Position numbers and translations under genes: made by a program. Positions 1-8,265 of a stretch of 64,000 bases of DNA are shown here, one piece after another (positions within the stretch are counted from its first letter, which is position 1; the number at the start of each line of letters is the position of its first letter). The notes beneath the pieces were generated by a model. The model had not been told where the DNA came from. It saw only the letters and a program-made list of their open reading frames with translations, and ran no database searches. Origin of the DNA: Aureibaculum marinum (GTDB lineage: Bacteria; Bacteroidota; Bacteroidia; Flavobacteriales; Flavobacteriaceae); assembly GCF_003813905.1 (NCBI RefSeq), contig NZ_RPFJ01000040.1, positions 1 through 64,000 of the forward strand. The letters run 5' to 3'.

Positions 1-395
1 AGTCGATTAGAGTGAAAGTAATACCCTTTATCTAATACAATGTCTCGGTTATTTTACTTCTTATTTCTCTCCATAATCATTGGATTTTACGAACATCCGT
101 ATTAATAACTCCTAACAATTGTATAAACGCATTGTGTTTATATCCGTTATGGCATTAAATATAATTAATTTTTTAAAATTATAAAATTGACTGTACGTAT
201 AGGTTTTAAATGTTAATGACTTGACATATCATTTTCAACAACAACTATTTTTGGTTCTTTGCTTTTAGGTTCTATTTCTAACCAATTTAACAATTCATCC
301 TTAAAATAATACAATTCAGTACTTACTTTTTTTTAACACCCTTGCTTTTATAGACTTTTGAAGTGTAATTAATTATTAACTAAAAATAAACACTC
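1..395. other. Intergenic region at the left edge
   Basis: AT-rich stretch upstream of the first plus-strand gene. No complete gene, tRNA or clear promoter pair is visible. The only coding-like signal is a short minus-strand open frame described separately at 213-332. The rest shows stop codons in all frames at short spacing and no strong hairpin. Confidence 0.5.
213..332 (-). pseudogene. Possible decayed gene fragment
   Basis: A 39-codon open frame without an ATG near its beginning ends at a stop at 213-215. Its product includes ELYYFKDELLNWLEIEPK followed by a charged tail. This composition looks protein-like and resembles the C-terminal end of small helix-turn-helix (excisionase-type) proteins, but I cannot confirm the family. 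The frame begins directly after a stop that sits on a run of eight A (minus strand). A shift there would join it to another open stretch reading SKVYKSKGVKK. That would fit a frameshifted and truncated remnant. It could equally be chance. Confidence 0.25.
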
Positions 396-1394
396 ATGAT
401 TAGAATTGTAACAGCACTCTTAGTTTTTTTAGTAAGTCAAGTAATTTTATCGCAAACAAATTTTGAAAAAAGTATGAAACAAGGGTTTGTATTAATGTCA
501 GAAAATAAGTTTAAAGAGGCTGCAAATACCTTTGAACGTATTGCTCAAGTAGAAACCGACAATTGGTTGCCTTACTATCACTTAGCTTTATTAAAAACAT
601 GGACAACTTTTGAAATGGAAGACAAAATAAAAGTAAAAGCTCAACTAAAACAAGCCGAAGAATTGGCAGATAAAGCAGCTATAATCTCTCCAGATAACTC
701 AGAAATATATGTGTTAAAAGCATTAATTAATGTAGCTAAAATTGCTATGGATCCTATGACTTATGGTGCAAGTTTATCGCCAGCAACAACCAGCCTATAT
801 CAAAAAGCAATAGCATTAAATAAAAATAATCCTAGAGCCCATAGTGGTTTAATAGAGTTTGAAATGGGTGGTGCTCGTTATTTTAAACAAGATTTATCGC
901 CATATTGTAAAAGGTTAAAAGAAACCGTAGCATTGTATCAAAATTTTAAACCAGAATCTGAGTTTCATCCAAATTGGGGAATAGAAAGAGTTTTAGAAGT
1001 GTTAAAAGAATGTGGTGAAACTGTAGAAATATCTAAAAATACAGAAGGAGTTACAGTAACGGTACAAATACCTAATCTTACTAGTGATAAAGGGTCTGTA
1101 GTTTTCGCTTTATACAATAAAGAAACATTTATGAAAGAGCCATTACAAGGGGTAGAAGGTAAAATTACAAATAAAGCTACAGAGGTTAAATTTGAAAATG
1201 TAATACCTGGTGAATATTCAATTATATGTTATCATGATAGTAATGAGAATAAAAAATTAGACTTTTCTACTTCTGGTATACCAAGTGAAGATTGGGGAAT
1301 GTCTAATAACCCTATTTTAATGGGACCACCATCTTTTAATAGTTCTAAATTTATAGTTGAAAATAAATCAGTAGATTTAACTATTAAATTTTAA
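396..1394 (+). CDS. Secreted TPR-like protein with C-terminal DUF2141 domain
   Basis: 332 residues. Residues 1-20 form a signal peptide ending in a Gln, as is common in Flavobacteria, so the protein is probably periplasmic or surface-exposed. Residues about 25-205 are helical, with TPR-like spacing (FKEAANTFERIAQVE; LADKAAIISPDNSEIYVLKA). Residues about 218-330 match the DUF2141 pattern: VxVxIxNL, the YNKETF segment and a YHDSNENKKLD acidic loop followed by GIPSEDWG. The following gene is a free DUF2141 protein only 3 bases downstream, and a LytS/LytTR pair follows, so co-transcription is likely. The biochemical role of DUF2141 is not known to me. Confidence 0.75.
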   Translation: MIRIVTALLVFLVSQVILSQTNFEKSMKQGFVLMSENKFKEAANTFERIAQVETDNWLPYYHLALLKTWTTFEMEDKIKVKAQLKQAEELADKAAIISPDNSEIYVLKALINVAKIAMDPMTYGASLSPATTSLYQKAIALNKNNPRAHSGLIEFEMGGARYFKQDLSPYCKRLKETVALYQNFKPESEFHPNWGIERVLEVLKECGETVEISKNTEGVTVTVQIPNLTSDKGSVVFALYNKETFMKEPLQGVEGKITNKATEVKFENVIPGEYSIICYHDSNENKKLDFSTSGIPSEDWGMSNNPILMGPPSFNSSKFIVENKSVDLTIKF

Positions 1395-1397
1395 GAC

Positions 1398-1817
1398 ATG
1401 ATTTTTAGAAAATTAGCTTTCGTATTCTTACTATTCAGCTCATTGGTAACTTGGTCACAATCAACTTGTAATTTAACGGTTACATTAACTGGGCTAGATT
1501 CTAAAAAAGGGAAACTGTATGTTGCTGTATACAATACTAAAGAGAGTTTTCTTAAATCGCCTTTTAAAGGAGAAATTCTTGAAATAGATAATGGAAAAGC
1601 TATTGCAGTTTTTAAAGATTTACCACAAGGGGTTTATGCGGTTTCTTCATTTTACGATAAAAATAACAATGGTAAATTAGATACTAATCTTATGGGAATA
1701 CCTAAAGAGCCACATGCAACTAGTAATAATGCAACAGGAAGTTTTGGTCCGCCAAAATTTGAAGATGCAAAATTTAAACTAGAGAAAAAAGAAACAGTGA
1801 TTACAATTCAATATTAA
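1398..1817 (+). CDS. DUF2141 domain protein, secreted
   Basis: 139 residues: a signal peptide (1-21, ending TWSQ) followed by a single DUF2141 domain. It shows the same landmarks as the C-terminal half of its upstream neighbour: a YNTKESFLKSPFKG segment, the acidic loop FYDKNNNGKLD and GIPKEPHATSNN. The two are evidently paralogous modules in tandem, one free and one fused to a helical-repeat domain. It starts 3 bases after the previous stop and ends 3 bases before the kinase gene, so it is almost certainly in one operon with both. Function unknown; export to the periplasm is inferred from the signal peptide. Confidence 0.8.
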   Translation: MIFRKLAFVFLLFSSLVTWSQSTCNLTVTLTGLDSKKGKLYVAVYNTKESFLKSPFKGEILEIDNGKAIAVFKDLPQGVYAVSSFYDKNNNGKLDTNLMGIPKEPHATSNNATGSFGPPKFEDAKFKLEKKETVITIQY

Positions 1818-1820
1818 AAA

Positions 1821-3146
1821 ATGCAAAATTTTATAAAAACCATACTGCTAGGTTCTGTAATAGGTATTTTAGTATTTATAGTGTTTTTAGTTATTCGTTA
1901 TGTAGGTGGTGGGTCTGTTGTATTTGATAACAATTTGCTAATAAATTTCGGATACTATCAATTGTATGCTATTGTATTAACTTTTGCCAATAGTTATTAT
2001 TTCTATTATTTAAATACCCATGTAAAATGGGAAAAATATGCAAAATACAGGTTGCTTATAGGGGCTTTAGGTTCCGTTGCGGTAACTATGTTTAGTATAT
2101 TTTTAATTAGAATGTTCGTTTCTGTTGGTATTCATAAATTAAGTTTTACGGAGTTTGTTGCTAATGAAAAGCCAATTTACTATTTAATTTCTTTATTAAT
2201 TACTTTGGTAATCTCATTGTTTTTTCATGCTGTTTATTTTTATAGAGAATCTCAGAAAAATAAAGTTACCGAACAAAAAATAATTGCTGGTACGGCTTCT
2301 GCTAAATTTGATGCACTAAAAAATCAATTAGATCCTCATTTTTTATTTAATAGTTTAAATGTACTTACAAGTTTAATTGATGAAAATCCTGATGCGGCTC
2401 AAAATTTTACAACGTCGTTATCTAAAGTATATCGTTATGTATTAGAGCAGAAAAACAAAGAGTTAATTAATGTTGACGAAGAATTAAAATTTGCTAGAAC
2501 TTATGTGAGCTTATTAAAAATGCGTTTTGAAGACAGTATTGTTTTTAATATTCCTGAAAAAGCTAGTAATCCAGAAGCAAAAGTTGTTCCGTTGGCCTTG
2601 CAATTGCTATTAGAAAATGCAGTAAAGCATAATGTAGTAAACTCTAAAAATCCGTTGCATATTAAAATTTACGAACAAGAAGGTTACTTGATTGTAGAAA
2701 ATAATTTACAAACCAAAGAAGTATTAAAAAAGAGTAGTGGAGTAGGACTTGCTAATATACAGCAACGTTATCAATTGGTAACAAATAGAAAAGTATCTAT
2801 TCAAAAATCAGCCACCACTTTTATTGTAAAAATACCCATGTTAACAAAACAAATTTCAGTTATGAAAACACAAGAAGATTATTTAGAAGATAAGCGATAT
2901 TTAAAGGCTAAAGAAAAGGTAGAAAAAATTAAAGGTTTTTATGCTAATTTAATTTCATACCTAATAATTATTCCATTTTTGGCCTATTTAAATTACAAAA
3001 CCACAAGTTTTCCTTGGATTATGTTTCCTGTTGTAGGTTGGGGGTTTGGACTTATAATGCATGGTATGGAAGCGTATGGGTACAATCCTCTTTTAGGTAA
3101 AGATTGGGAAGAGCGTAAGATTAAAGAATTTATGAATAAAGATTAA
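1821..3146 (+). CDS. LytS/YehU-type sensor histidine kinase with fused C-terminal 2TM domain
   Basis: 441 residues. The N-terminal half has four hydrophobic segments (about 7-27, 45-63, 78-100, 118-140). The kinase core follows: an H-box LDPHFLFNSLN with phospho-acceptor His173, an N-box LLLENAVKHN (Asn266) and a G-box GVGLANIQQRY (from Gly307). This is the His_kinase family that pairs with LytTR regulators. Residues about 354-438 carry an additional 2TM domain: an amphipathic YLKAKEKVEKIKGFYANL, two membrane helices and the ending GKDWEERKIKEFM. That module recurs as two separate genes immediately downstream. The LytTR regulator at 3931 is the likely partner. The fusion of a 2TM domain behind the kinase domain is the notable feature. 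Confidence 0.88.
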   Translation: MQNFIKTILLGSVIGILVFIVFLVIRYVGGGSVVFDNNLLINFGYYQLYAIVLTFANSYYFYYLNTHVKWEKYAKYRLLIGALGSVAVTMFSIFLIRMFVSVGIHKLSFTEFVANEKPIYYLISLLITLVISLFFHAVYFYRESQKNKVTEQKIIAGTASAKFDALKNQLDPHFLFNSLNVLTSLIDENPDAAQNFTTSLSKVYRYVLEQKNKELINVDEELKFARTYVSLLKMRFEDSIVFNIPEKASNPEAKVVPLALQLLLENAVKHNVVNSKNPLHIKIYEQEGYLIVENNLQTKEVLKKSSGVGLANIQQRYQLVTNRKVSIQKSATTFIVKIPMLTKQISVMKTQEDYLEDKRYLKAKEKVEKIKGFYANLISYLIIIPFLAYLNYKTTSFPWIMFPVVGWGFGLIMHGMEAYGYNPLLGKDWEERKIKEFMNKD

Positions 3147-3196
3147 AACATGAAGGAAACTTTAAATAATTAGGAGCATAAGTAAATAATAATATC

Positions 3197-3511
3197 ATGG
3201 AAAATTTAGATAAAGAAAATAAATATATAAAGGCTAAAGAACGTGTAGAAAAAATTAAAAAGTTTTATAATAATTTATTGTCGTATGTAATTTTTATTGG
3301 GCTTTTGGCAGGGTTAAATTATTATATTGATCATTGGAATTATCCTTGGTTTTTGTGGGCTGCTTTTGGCTGGGGAATTGGATTGTTTTTTCATGCAATA
3401 AAAGCTTTCGATTGGAATCCCTTTTTTGGAAAAGAATGGGAAGAACGTAAAATTAAGGAATATATGAGTAAGGGTGATAGTGATTATAAAAAGACACAGC
3501 ATTGGGAATAA
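3197..3511 (+). CDS. 2TM domain protein
   Basis: 104 residues built almost entirely of a 2TM domain: an amphipathic helix YIKAKERVEKIKKFYNNL, two hydrophobic helices separated by a tryptophan-rich turn, then HAIKAFDWNPFFGKEWEERKIKEYM. It is clearly homologous to the C-terminal tail of the upstream histidine kinase and to the next small gene. It lies 50 bases after the kinase and overlaps no real gene. It is a membrane protein, possibly modulating or oligomerising with the kinase, but this role is inferred from context only. Confidence 0.8.
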   Translation: MENLDKENKYIKAKERVEKIKKFYNNLLSYVIFIGLLAGLNYYIDHWNYPWFLWAAFGWGIGLFFHAIKAFDWNPFFGKEWEERKIKEYMSKGDSDYKKTQHWE

Positions 3512-3521
3512 ACTTTTAATT

Positions 3522-3866
3522 ATGGAATTAGAACAAACAAATACTATAAAATATAGACAAGCGAGAAAACGAGTAAAAGAGTTAAAAGGGTTTTATTGGC
3601 ATTTGGCAATTTACGTTTTAATAAACCTTTTTATAACTATAAATAAAGTGATTAGTAATTATTACAATGGACAATCCGAATCATGGAGCGAAGCCATTTG
3701 GAATTTTGATACCTTTTCCGTTTGGATTTTCTGGGGTGTTGGAATTGCTTTTCACGCTATAAATATTTTTGGTTATCCTTTAATTTTAGGTAAAGATTGG
3801 GAAGAATGTAAAATCAAAAAACTTATGGAAAAAGAAGAAGAGCAATCTAAATTATTTAGAAAATAA
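3522..3866 (+). CDS. 2TM domain protein
   Basis: 114 residues from the ATG at 3522. The open frame extends upstream to 3474, but that start would overlap the preceding gene by 38 bases and would add a non-conserved peptide, so the internal ATG (MELEQ) is preferred. The layout matches the two previous 2TM modules: an amphipathic start with YRQARKRVKELKGFYWHL, two membrane helices, then HAINIFGYPLILGKDWEECKIKKLM. A longer loop (NYYNGQSESWSEAIWN) separates the helices. It is the third copy of the module within 1 kb and lies directly before the LytTR regulator. Confidence 0.78.
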   Translation: MELEQTNTIKYRQARKRVKELKGFYWHLAIYVLINLFITINKVISNYYNGQSESWSEAIWNFDTFSVWIFWGVGIAFHAINIFGYPLILGKDWEECKIKKLMEKEEEQSKLFRK

Positions 3867-3930
3867 TTTTATCTAATGTACTTATTTTAAACTGCTAATA
3901 GTTTACTTTTAAAACTACTAAGAATTATTT

Positions 3931-4686
3931 ATGAATGTAATTATTATAGAAGACGAAAAACCAGCTGCTCGAAGATTAAATAGAATGCTGCAAAAAATTG
4001 ATGTTAATGCAGCTGCTATGTTGCATTCCGTAGAAGAATCTTTACAGTGGTTTCAAGAAAACAAACATCCTGATCTTATTTTTTTAGACATACAATTGTC
4101 AGATGGATTATCTTTTGAAATTTTTGAAAAAGTTACTATTAAAAGTGCAGTAATCTTTACCACAGCTTATGATGAGTATGCATTACAAGCGTTTAAGTTA
4201 AATAGTATCGATTACCTTTTAAAACCAATTGATTCAGAAGATTTAGAACAAGCTGTATTAAAGTTTAAAGATAGAATTCCTCAAAAAGAAAAAGTCTCTA
4301 TAGATTTTGATGATATTAAAAAGTTGTTAGTAAATCCGTTAGAACGTGAGTATAAAAAACGATTTACTATAAAAGTAGGGCAACATATAAAAATGGTTAC
4401 AGTTGATGCTATTGAATGTTTTTATAGTGAAAATAAAGGTACTTATATTCATACCACTGAAGGTAGAGATTATTTACTAGACATGACTTTAGATCAATTA
4501 GAATCAGAGTTAGAACCACAGACTTTTTTTAGAACCAGCCGTAAGTTTTATGTCAATATAAATGCAATAAAAGATATTATTTCATATACCAATTCTCGAC
4601 TTCAAATCAAGTTAAATTCTTACCAACATCAAGATATTATTGTAAGTAGAGAGCGTGTTAGAGATTTTAAAGATTGGTTATCTTAA
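3931..4686 (+). CDS. LytTR-family response regulator
   Basis: 251 residues. The receiver domain (1-120) has the acidic pair E7/D8, the phospho-acceptor Asp53 in LIFLDIQL, the conserved TTAYDEYALQAF segment and the KP pair in YLLKPID. A LytTR DNA-binding domain occupies about 145-250 (FTIKVGQHIKMV; FFRTSRKFYVNINAIKDI). It is the natural output partner of the LytS-type kinase four genes upstream, co-directional with a 64-base gap. Its stop is 3 bases from the convergent thrB stop, leaving no room for a separate terminator. Confidence 0.9.
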   Translation: MNVIIIEDEKPAARRLNRMLQKIDVNAAAMLHSVEESLQWFQENKHPDLIFLDIQLSDGLSFEIFEKVTIKSAVIFTTAYDEYALQAFKLNSIDYLLKPIDSEDLEQAVLKFKDRIPQKEKVSIDFDDIKKLLVNPLEREYKKRFTIKVGQHIKMVTVDAIECFYSENKGTYIHTTEGRDYLLDMTLDQLESELEPQTFFRTSRKFYVNINAIKDIISYTNSRLQIKLNSYQHQDIIVSRERVRDFKDWLS

Positions 4687-4689
4687 TTA

Positions 4690-5613
4690 CTACTCAATTA
4701 TTTCACAACCATTTAAATTAACTTTTGAAACATATATGTTAAAATCAATAGTAGTTTTACTATAAATAGTTCTCATTGATTCTGCCACATTTTTGGCTAT
4801 TTTTTCACCTTTAGATAAGGCAAATAATGTTGGTCCAGAACCAGATATACCTACGCCTAAAGCACCTGCTTTTAATCCGTCATTCTTTATATCGTCAAAA
4901 TGAGGAATTAGTTTTTTACGATAAGGTTCAGCAATAACATCTTCTAAAGATCGGCTTATAAGTTTATAATTATCAGTATAAAGGCCACTTATTAATCCGG
5001 CTAAATTAGCACTTTGTTTTACGGCATTGGCAACAGTTACAGTAGGTTGTAAAACATTACGAGCATCTTCAGTTTTTATTTCTATTTGTGGATGGATAAC
5101 GGTTACCCACAATTCTTCAGGAACGGGTAATTTTACAATTTCTAAAGGATCATAACTTTTTACAAGGATAAATCCGCCATATATAGCAGCAGCCACATTA
5201 TCGGCAATTGGAGAGCCACAAGCTGCTTTTTCTCCCAAACGAGCAAATTCCGTTAATTCAAGGTTTGAAAAAGGATTTCCCAATAATTTATTCATTGCAA
5301 AAGCTGCTCCTGCAGAACTAGAAGCACTACTACCTAATCCGCTTCCTGGTTTTACCTTTTTATAAAGGGCAATAGTAACACCAAAATCTGGTTTAATTTT
5401 GTCTAGCATAGCCCAAGCAACTACACTAGCAGCATTCTTATGGGAATCAAAAGTTAACTCAGCTCCTTCAATTTTACTTATGCTTACGCCCTTTGTTTCG
5501 GTTTTGGTAAAAATCATTTCGTCGCCTACAGCATTAATGGCTAACCCTAAAGCATCAAATCCGCATGAAACATTAGCAACAGTAGCTGGAGCAAAAATTT
5601 TTATTGAATCCAT
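4690..5613 (-). CDS. thrB: Homoserine kinase
   Basis: 307 residues, the normal family length. A GHMP kinase: the ATP-binding loop VKPGSGLGSSASSSAGAA sits at about 88-105, the N-terminal substrate motif is FAPATVANVSCGFD (residues 7-20), and the C-terminal GISGSGPTLFAL is present. It phosphorylates homoserine to O-phosphohomoserine in threonine synthesis, in the cytosol. It starts 2 bases after the thrA stop and so is translated from the same message. The usual third gene, thrC (threonine synthase), is not downstream: the next gene is convergent. Confidence 0.95.
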   Translation of the reverse strand: MDSIKIFAPATVANVSCGFDALGLAINAVGDEMIFTKTETKGVSISKIEGAELTFDSHKNAASVVAWAMLDKIKPDFGVTIALYKKVKPGSGLGSSASSSAGAAFAMNKLLGNPFSNLELTEFARLGEKAACGSPIADNVAAAIYGGFILVKSYDPLEIVKLPVPEELWVTVIHPQIEIKTEDARNVLQPTVTVANAVKQSANLAGLISGLYTDNYKLISRSLEDVIAEPYRKKLIPHFDDIKNDGLKAGALGVGISGSGPTLFALSKGEKIAKNVAESMRTIYSKTTIDFNIYVSKVNLNGCEIIE

Positions 5614-5615
5614 AA

Positions 5616-8060
5616 TTAATTATTTGCAATTTTAATAATATCAGCAAAAAGCCCAGAAGCTGTTACATCAGCTCCAGCTCCAGCACCTTTTATAATCATT
5701 GGTTGTTCTGGATATCTTTTAGTATAAAACATTACAATATTATCCTTACCTTCTAAATTGTAAAATGGATGTCCTAAAGGTATTTCTTTTAAACCAACCT
5801 TAGCCTTACCATTACTTAATTCGGCTACATATTTTAATTGACAATTATTGTTATTAGCAGATTTTAACAAGTCATTAAAATGATTCGCATCGGTTTTTAG
5901 TGAATTGAAAAAATCGTCAACGCTTTCTGCTTTGTTATTGTTTTTAGTTAAAAAAGAATTATTTTCTATGTCTTCTAAGTTAATTTTTAAACCACTTTCT
6001 CTAGCCAAAATAAGAATTTTTCTAGCTACATCAACACCGCTTAAATCTATTCGAGGGTCAGGTTCAGTATAGCCTTCTTCTTGAGCTTGTTTTACAATTG
6101 TATAAAAGGAAGTATTCTCTTTAAAATTATTAAATATAAAATTTAAGCTACCAGATAGAACTGCTTGTATTTTAACAACTTGATCTCCAGATGTTATTAG
6201 GTTGTTTAATGTATCTATTATAGGTAAACCTGCACCAACATTGGTTTCAAATAAGTAAGGTACATTGTATTCTCTTGACAACTCTTTAAGTTCTTTGTAA
6301 TTTTTATAATTGGCAGAACTGGCAATTTTATTGCAAGCTACAACGGCAGTGCTATTTTTTAAATATTTTGAATACATTGAAGCAACATCTGCATTGGCAG
6401 TAATATCAACAAAAACACTGTTTCTTAAGTTAAGCTTTTTTACTTGATCTAAAAATCCACCTAGCGAAGCTTTTTCTCCATTTTTCAACTGTTTTTTCCA
6501 AGAAGAGAGATGTATTCCTTCATCATCAAAAACCATTTTTTTAGAATTGGATAAGCCTATAATACGAATATTTATATTTAAATTATCTAATAAAAATTGA
6601 TGTTGTTGTGCTATTTGTTCAATAAGTTTTGCCCCAACATTACCAACACCGGTAATAAATAAATTTAATTGTTTGTTGTTGTTTTTGAAAAAGCTTTCAT
6701 GAAGACTATTGATGCCTTTTTTAACATCTTTAGCGGCTATTACTGCTGAAATATTCCGTTCAGAAGCTCCTTGAGCAATGGCTCTAATATTGACATTATT
6801 TTTCCCTAAGGTACCAAACATTTTTCCGCTAATACCTTGATGGCTTTTCATTTTATCGCCAACAATAGCAATAATAGACAAGTTTTTTTCAACTTCTAAT
6901 GGCTTAATTCTTCCTTTTAAAATTTCAAATTCAAAGGCATTGTCAATAGCAATTTTTGCTAAGTCGGCATTACAATCATCAATAGCAATACAAATTGAAT
7001 GTTCAGAAGAGGCTTGTGTAATTAATTTTACATTAATTTTTTCAACAGCTAAGGTTTCAAATAAACGTTTCGAAAATCCTGGTATTCCAACCATTCCAGA
7101 ACCTTCTAATGTAATTAAAGTAACATTATCTATATGACTAATACCTTTAACAGGATTTTTTTTACCCTTACTGGTTTTACCAATTAAGGTTCCTTGATCT
7201 TCAGGTTTTAGTGTGTTTTTAATCTTTATAGGAATTTCTTTTTTTAATATAGGATGTATTGTTGGAGGGTAGATAACTTTTGCTCCAAAATGAGACAACT
7301 CCATTGCTTCTACATAAGAAATTTGCTCAATAGGCATTGCTTGACTAACTATTGAAGGGTTTGCCGTAAACATTCCACTTACATCTGTCCATATTTCTAA
7401 CACATCAGCATTCAAAGCGGCAGCTATAATTGCAGCAGTATAATCAGAACCACCACGCCCTAAAACAGTAGTGTCTTTATGTTCAGAGGAAGCTATAAAA
7501 CCTGGTAAAACAGTAACATTAGCCTCATTTGATTTGAAATACTTTTGAATATTTTTATTGCTTATTTCAAAGTTTACCGAAGCATTGGTGTAATTTGTAT
7601 TAGTTGTTATTAATTCTCTAGTATCTTTTCGTGTTGCTTCAATAGCATTTTCTTGTAATGCTTTAGTAATAATAAATGAAGAAAGTAATTCTCCATGACT
7701 TACAATATTGGCTTCACTTTTAGGAGAAAGTTCACTAATTAATGAAATACTATCCAATACCGATTTTAGATTAGTCAGTTTTTCATTTACAAATCTTAAC
7801 GCATCATTTTTTGCTTTATCTGTTAATAATTTATAGATAATTTGATGATGAATAGAGGTAATTTCATCGACAACAGAAGCGTAAGCAGTTTTTTTTATTG
7901 ATGCTAGTTGTGCTGCTTCTAACAATAAATTGGTAACTTTTGCAAAAGCCGAAACTACTATAATTTGCTTTTCTTCTCCATTAGAAGAAATTATATTAAT
8001 AATTTTTTTAATGTTTTCTGAAGAACCCACCGATGTTCCTCCAAATTTTAAAACTTTCAT
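5616..8060 (-). CDS. thrA: Bifunctional aspartokinase / homoserine dehydrogenase
   Basis: 814 residues, the full length of ThrA-type fusions. The aspartokinase domain begins KFGGTSVGSSENI (residues 5-17) and includes GRGGSDYTAA. A regulatory pair of ACT domains spans about 310-455 (VTLITLEGSGMVGIPG; LSIIAIVGDKMKSHQGI). The homoserine dehydrogenase part starts at about 465 with the NAD(P) loop FITGVGNVGAKL and contains the FETNVGAGLPII and GVDVARKILILARE motifs. It catalyses the first and third steps of the aspartate pathway. Feedback inhibition by threonine through the ACT domains is known for the family. Expression is probably attenuated through the Thr-rich leader peptide upstream (8139-8231). 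Confidence 0.95.
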   Translation of the reverse strand: MKVLKFGGTSVGSSENIKKIINIISSNGEEKQIIVVSAFAKVTNLLLEAAQLASIKKTAYASVVDEITSIHHQIIYKLLTDKAKNDALRFVNEKLTNLKSVLDSISLISELSPKSEANIVSHGELLSSFIITKALQENAIEATRKDTRELITTNTNYTNASVNFEISNKNIQKYFKSNEANVTVLPGFIASSEHKDTTVLGRGGSDYTAAIIAAALNADVLEIWTDVSGMFTANPSIVSQAMPIEQISYVEAMELSHFGAKVIYPPTIHPILKKEIPIKIKNTLKPEDQGTLIGKTSKGKKNPVKGISHIDNVTLITLEGSGMVGIPGFSKRLFETLAVEKINVKLITQASSEHSICIAIDDCNADLAKIAIDNAFEFEILKGRIKPLEVEKNLSIIAIVGDKMKSHQGISGKMFGTLGKNNVNIRAIAQGASERNISAVIAAKDVKKGINSLHESFFKNNNKQLNLFITGVGNVGAKLIEQIAQQHQFLLDNLNINIRIIGLSNSKKMVFDDEGIHLSSWKKQLKNGEKASLGGFLDQVKKLNLRNSVFVDITANADVASMYSKYLKNSTAVVACNKIASSANYKNYKELKELSREYNVPYLFETNVGAGLPIIDTLNNLITSGDQVVKIQAVLSGSLNFIFNNFKENTSFYTIVKQAQEEGYTEPDPRIDLSGVDVARKILILARESGLKINLEDIENNSFLTKNNNKAESVDDFFNSLKTDANHFNDLLKSANNNNCQLKYVAELSNGKAKVGLKEIPLGHPFYNLEGKDNIVMFYTKRYPEQPMIIKGAGAGADVTASGLFADIIKIANN

Positions 8061-8114
8061 GGTTTAACTATTGAATTTGATAAAAGATTAAGTGCCATTT
8101 TTAAAAAATAGGCC

Positions 8115-8149
8115 AAAAAACTAGGAATAAGTACATGATTAACCCCTAA
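8115..8149 (-). terminator. Candidate attenuator terminator of the thr operon
   Basis: On the minus strand the segment from 8149 to 8121 can fold back: TTAGGGGT pairs with ATTCCTAG using two G-U pairs and one terminal G-U. Six T follow at once (8120-8115). It lies between the leader-peptide stop and the thrA start, and its 5' arm overlaps the end of the leader frame. A competing pairing is possible between AAGTAC (8187-8182) and GTACTT (8134-8129) and would break the terminator. The stem is imperfect, so this is weaker than the his attenuator in the same window. Confidence 0.5.
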
Positions 8150-8231
8150 GGGTTGTAATGGTAGTATATGCATTAAAAATAGTACTTTTTATGCGAGTAG
8201 CTGAAATGATATATGGTACTGTTAATTGCAT
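8139..8231 (-). CDS. Thr operon leader peptide
   Basis: 30 codons starting with ATG at 8231 and ending with TAA at 8139, 78 bases before thrA on the same strand. The peptide contains seven Thr and five Ile and ends AYTTITTLRG, a run of Thr codons directly before the stop. This is the pattern of ribosome-stalling leaders such as enterobacterial ThrL, where charged Thr and Ile tRNA levels set termination. A consensus promoter lies only a few bases upstream, and a terminator-like hairpin overlaps the stop. The reading frame and composition are seen directly; the regulatory role is inferred. Confidence 0.75.
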   Translation of the reverse strand: MQLTVPYIISATRIKSTIFNAYTTITTLRG

Positions 8232-8235
8232 GGTT

Positions 8236-8265
8236 CAAAGGTACTAGATATTGTTTTAAAAACAA
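8236..8265 (-). promoter_or_regulatory. Promoter of the thr operon
   Basis: On the minus strand TTG (8265-8263) is followed after 19 bases by TACCTTTG (8243-8236). This matches the Bacteroidota primary-sigma consensus TTG-N17-23-TAnnTTTG. The leader-peptide ATG lies four bases beyond the final G, so transcription would begin at or beside the start codon. Confidence 0.7.
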
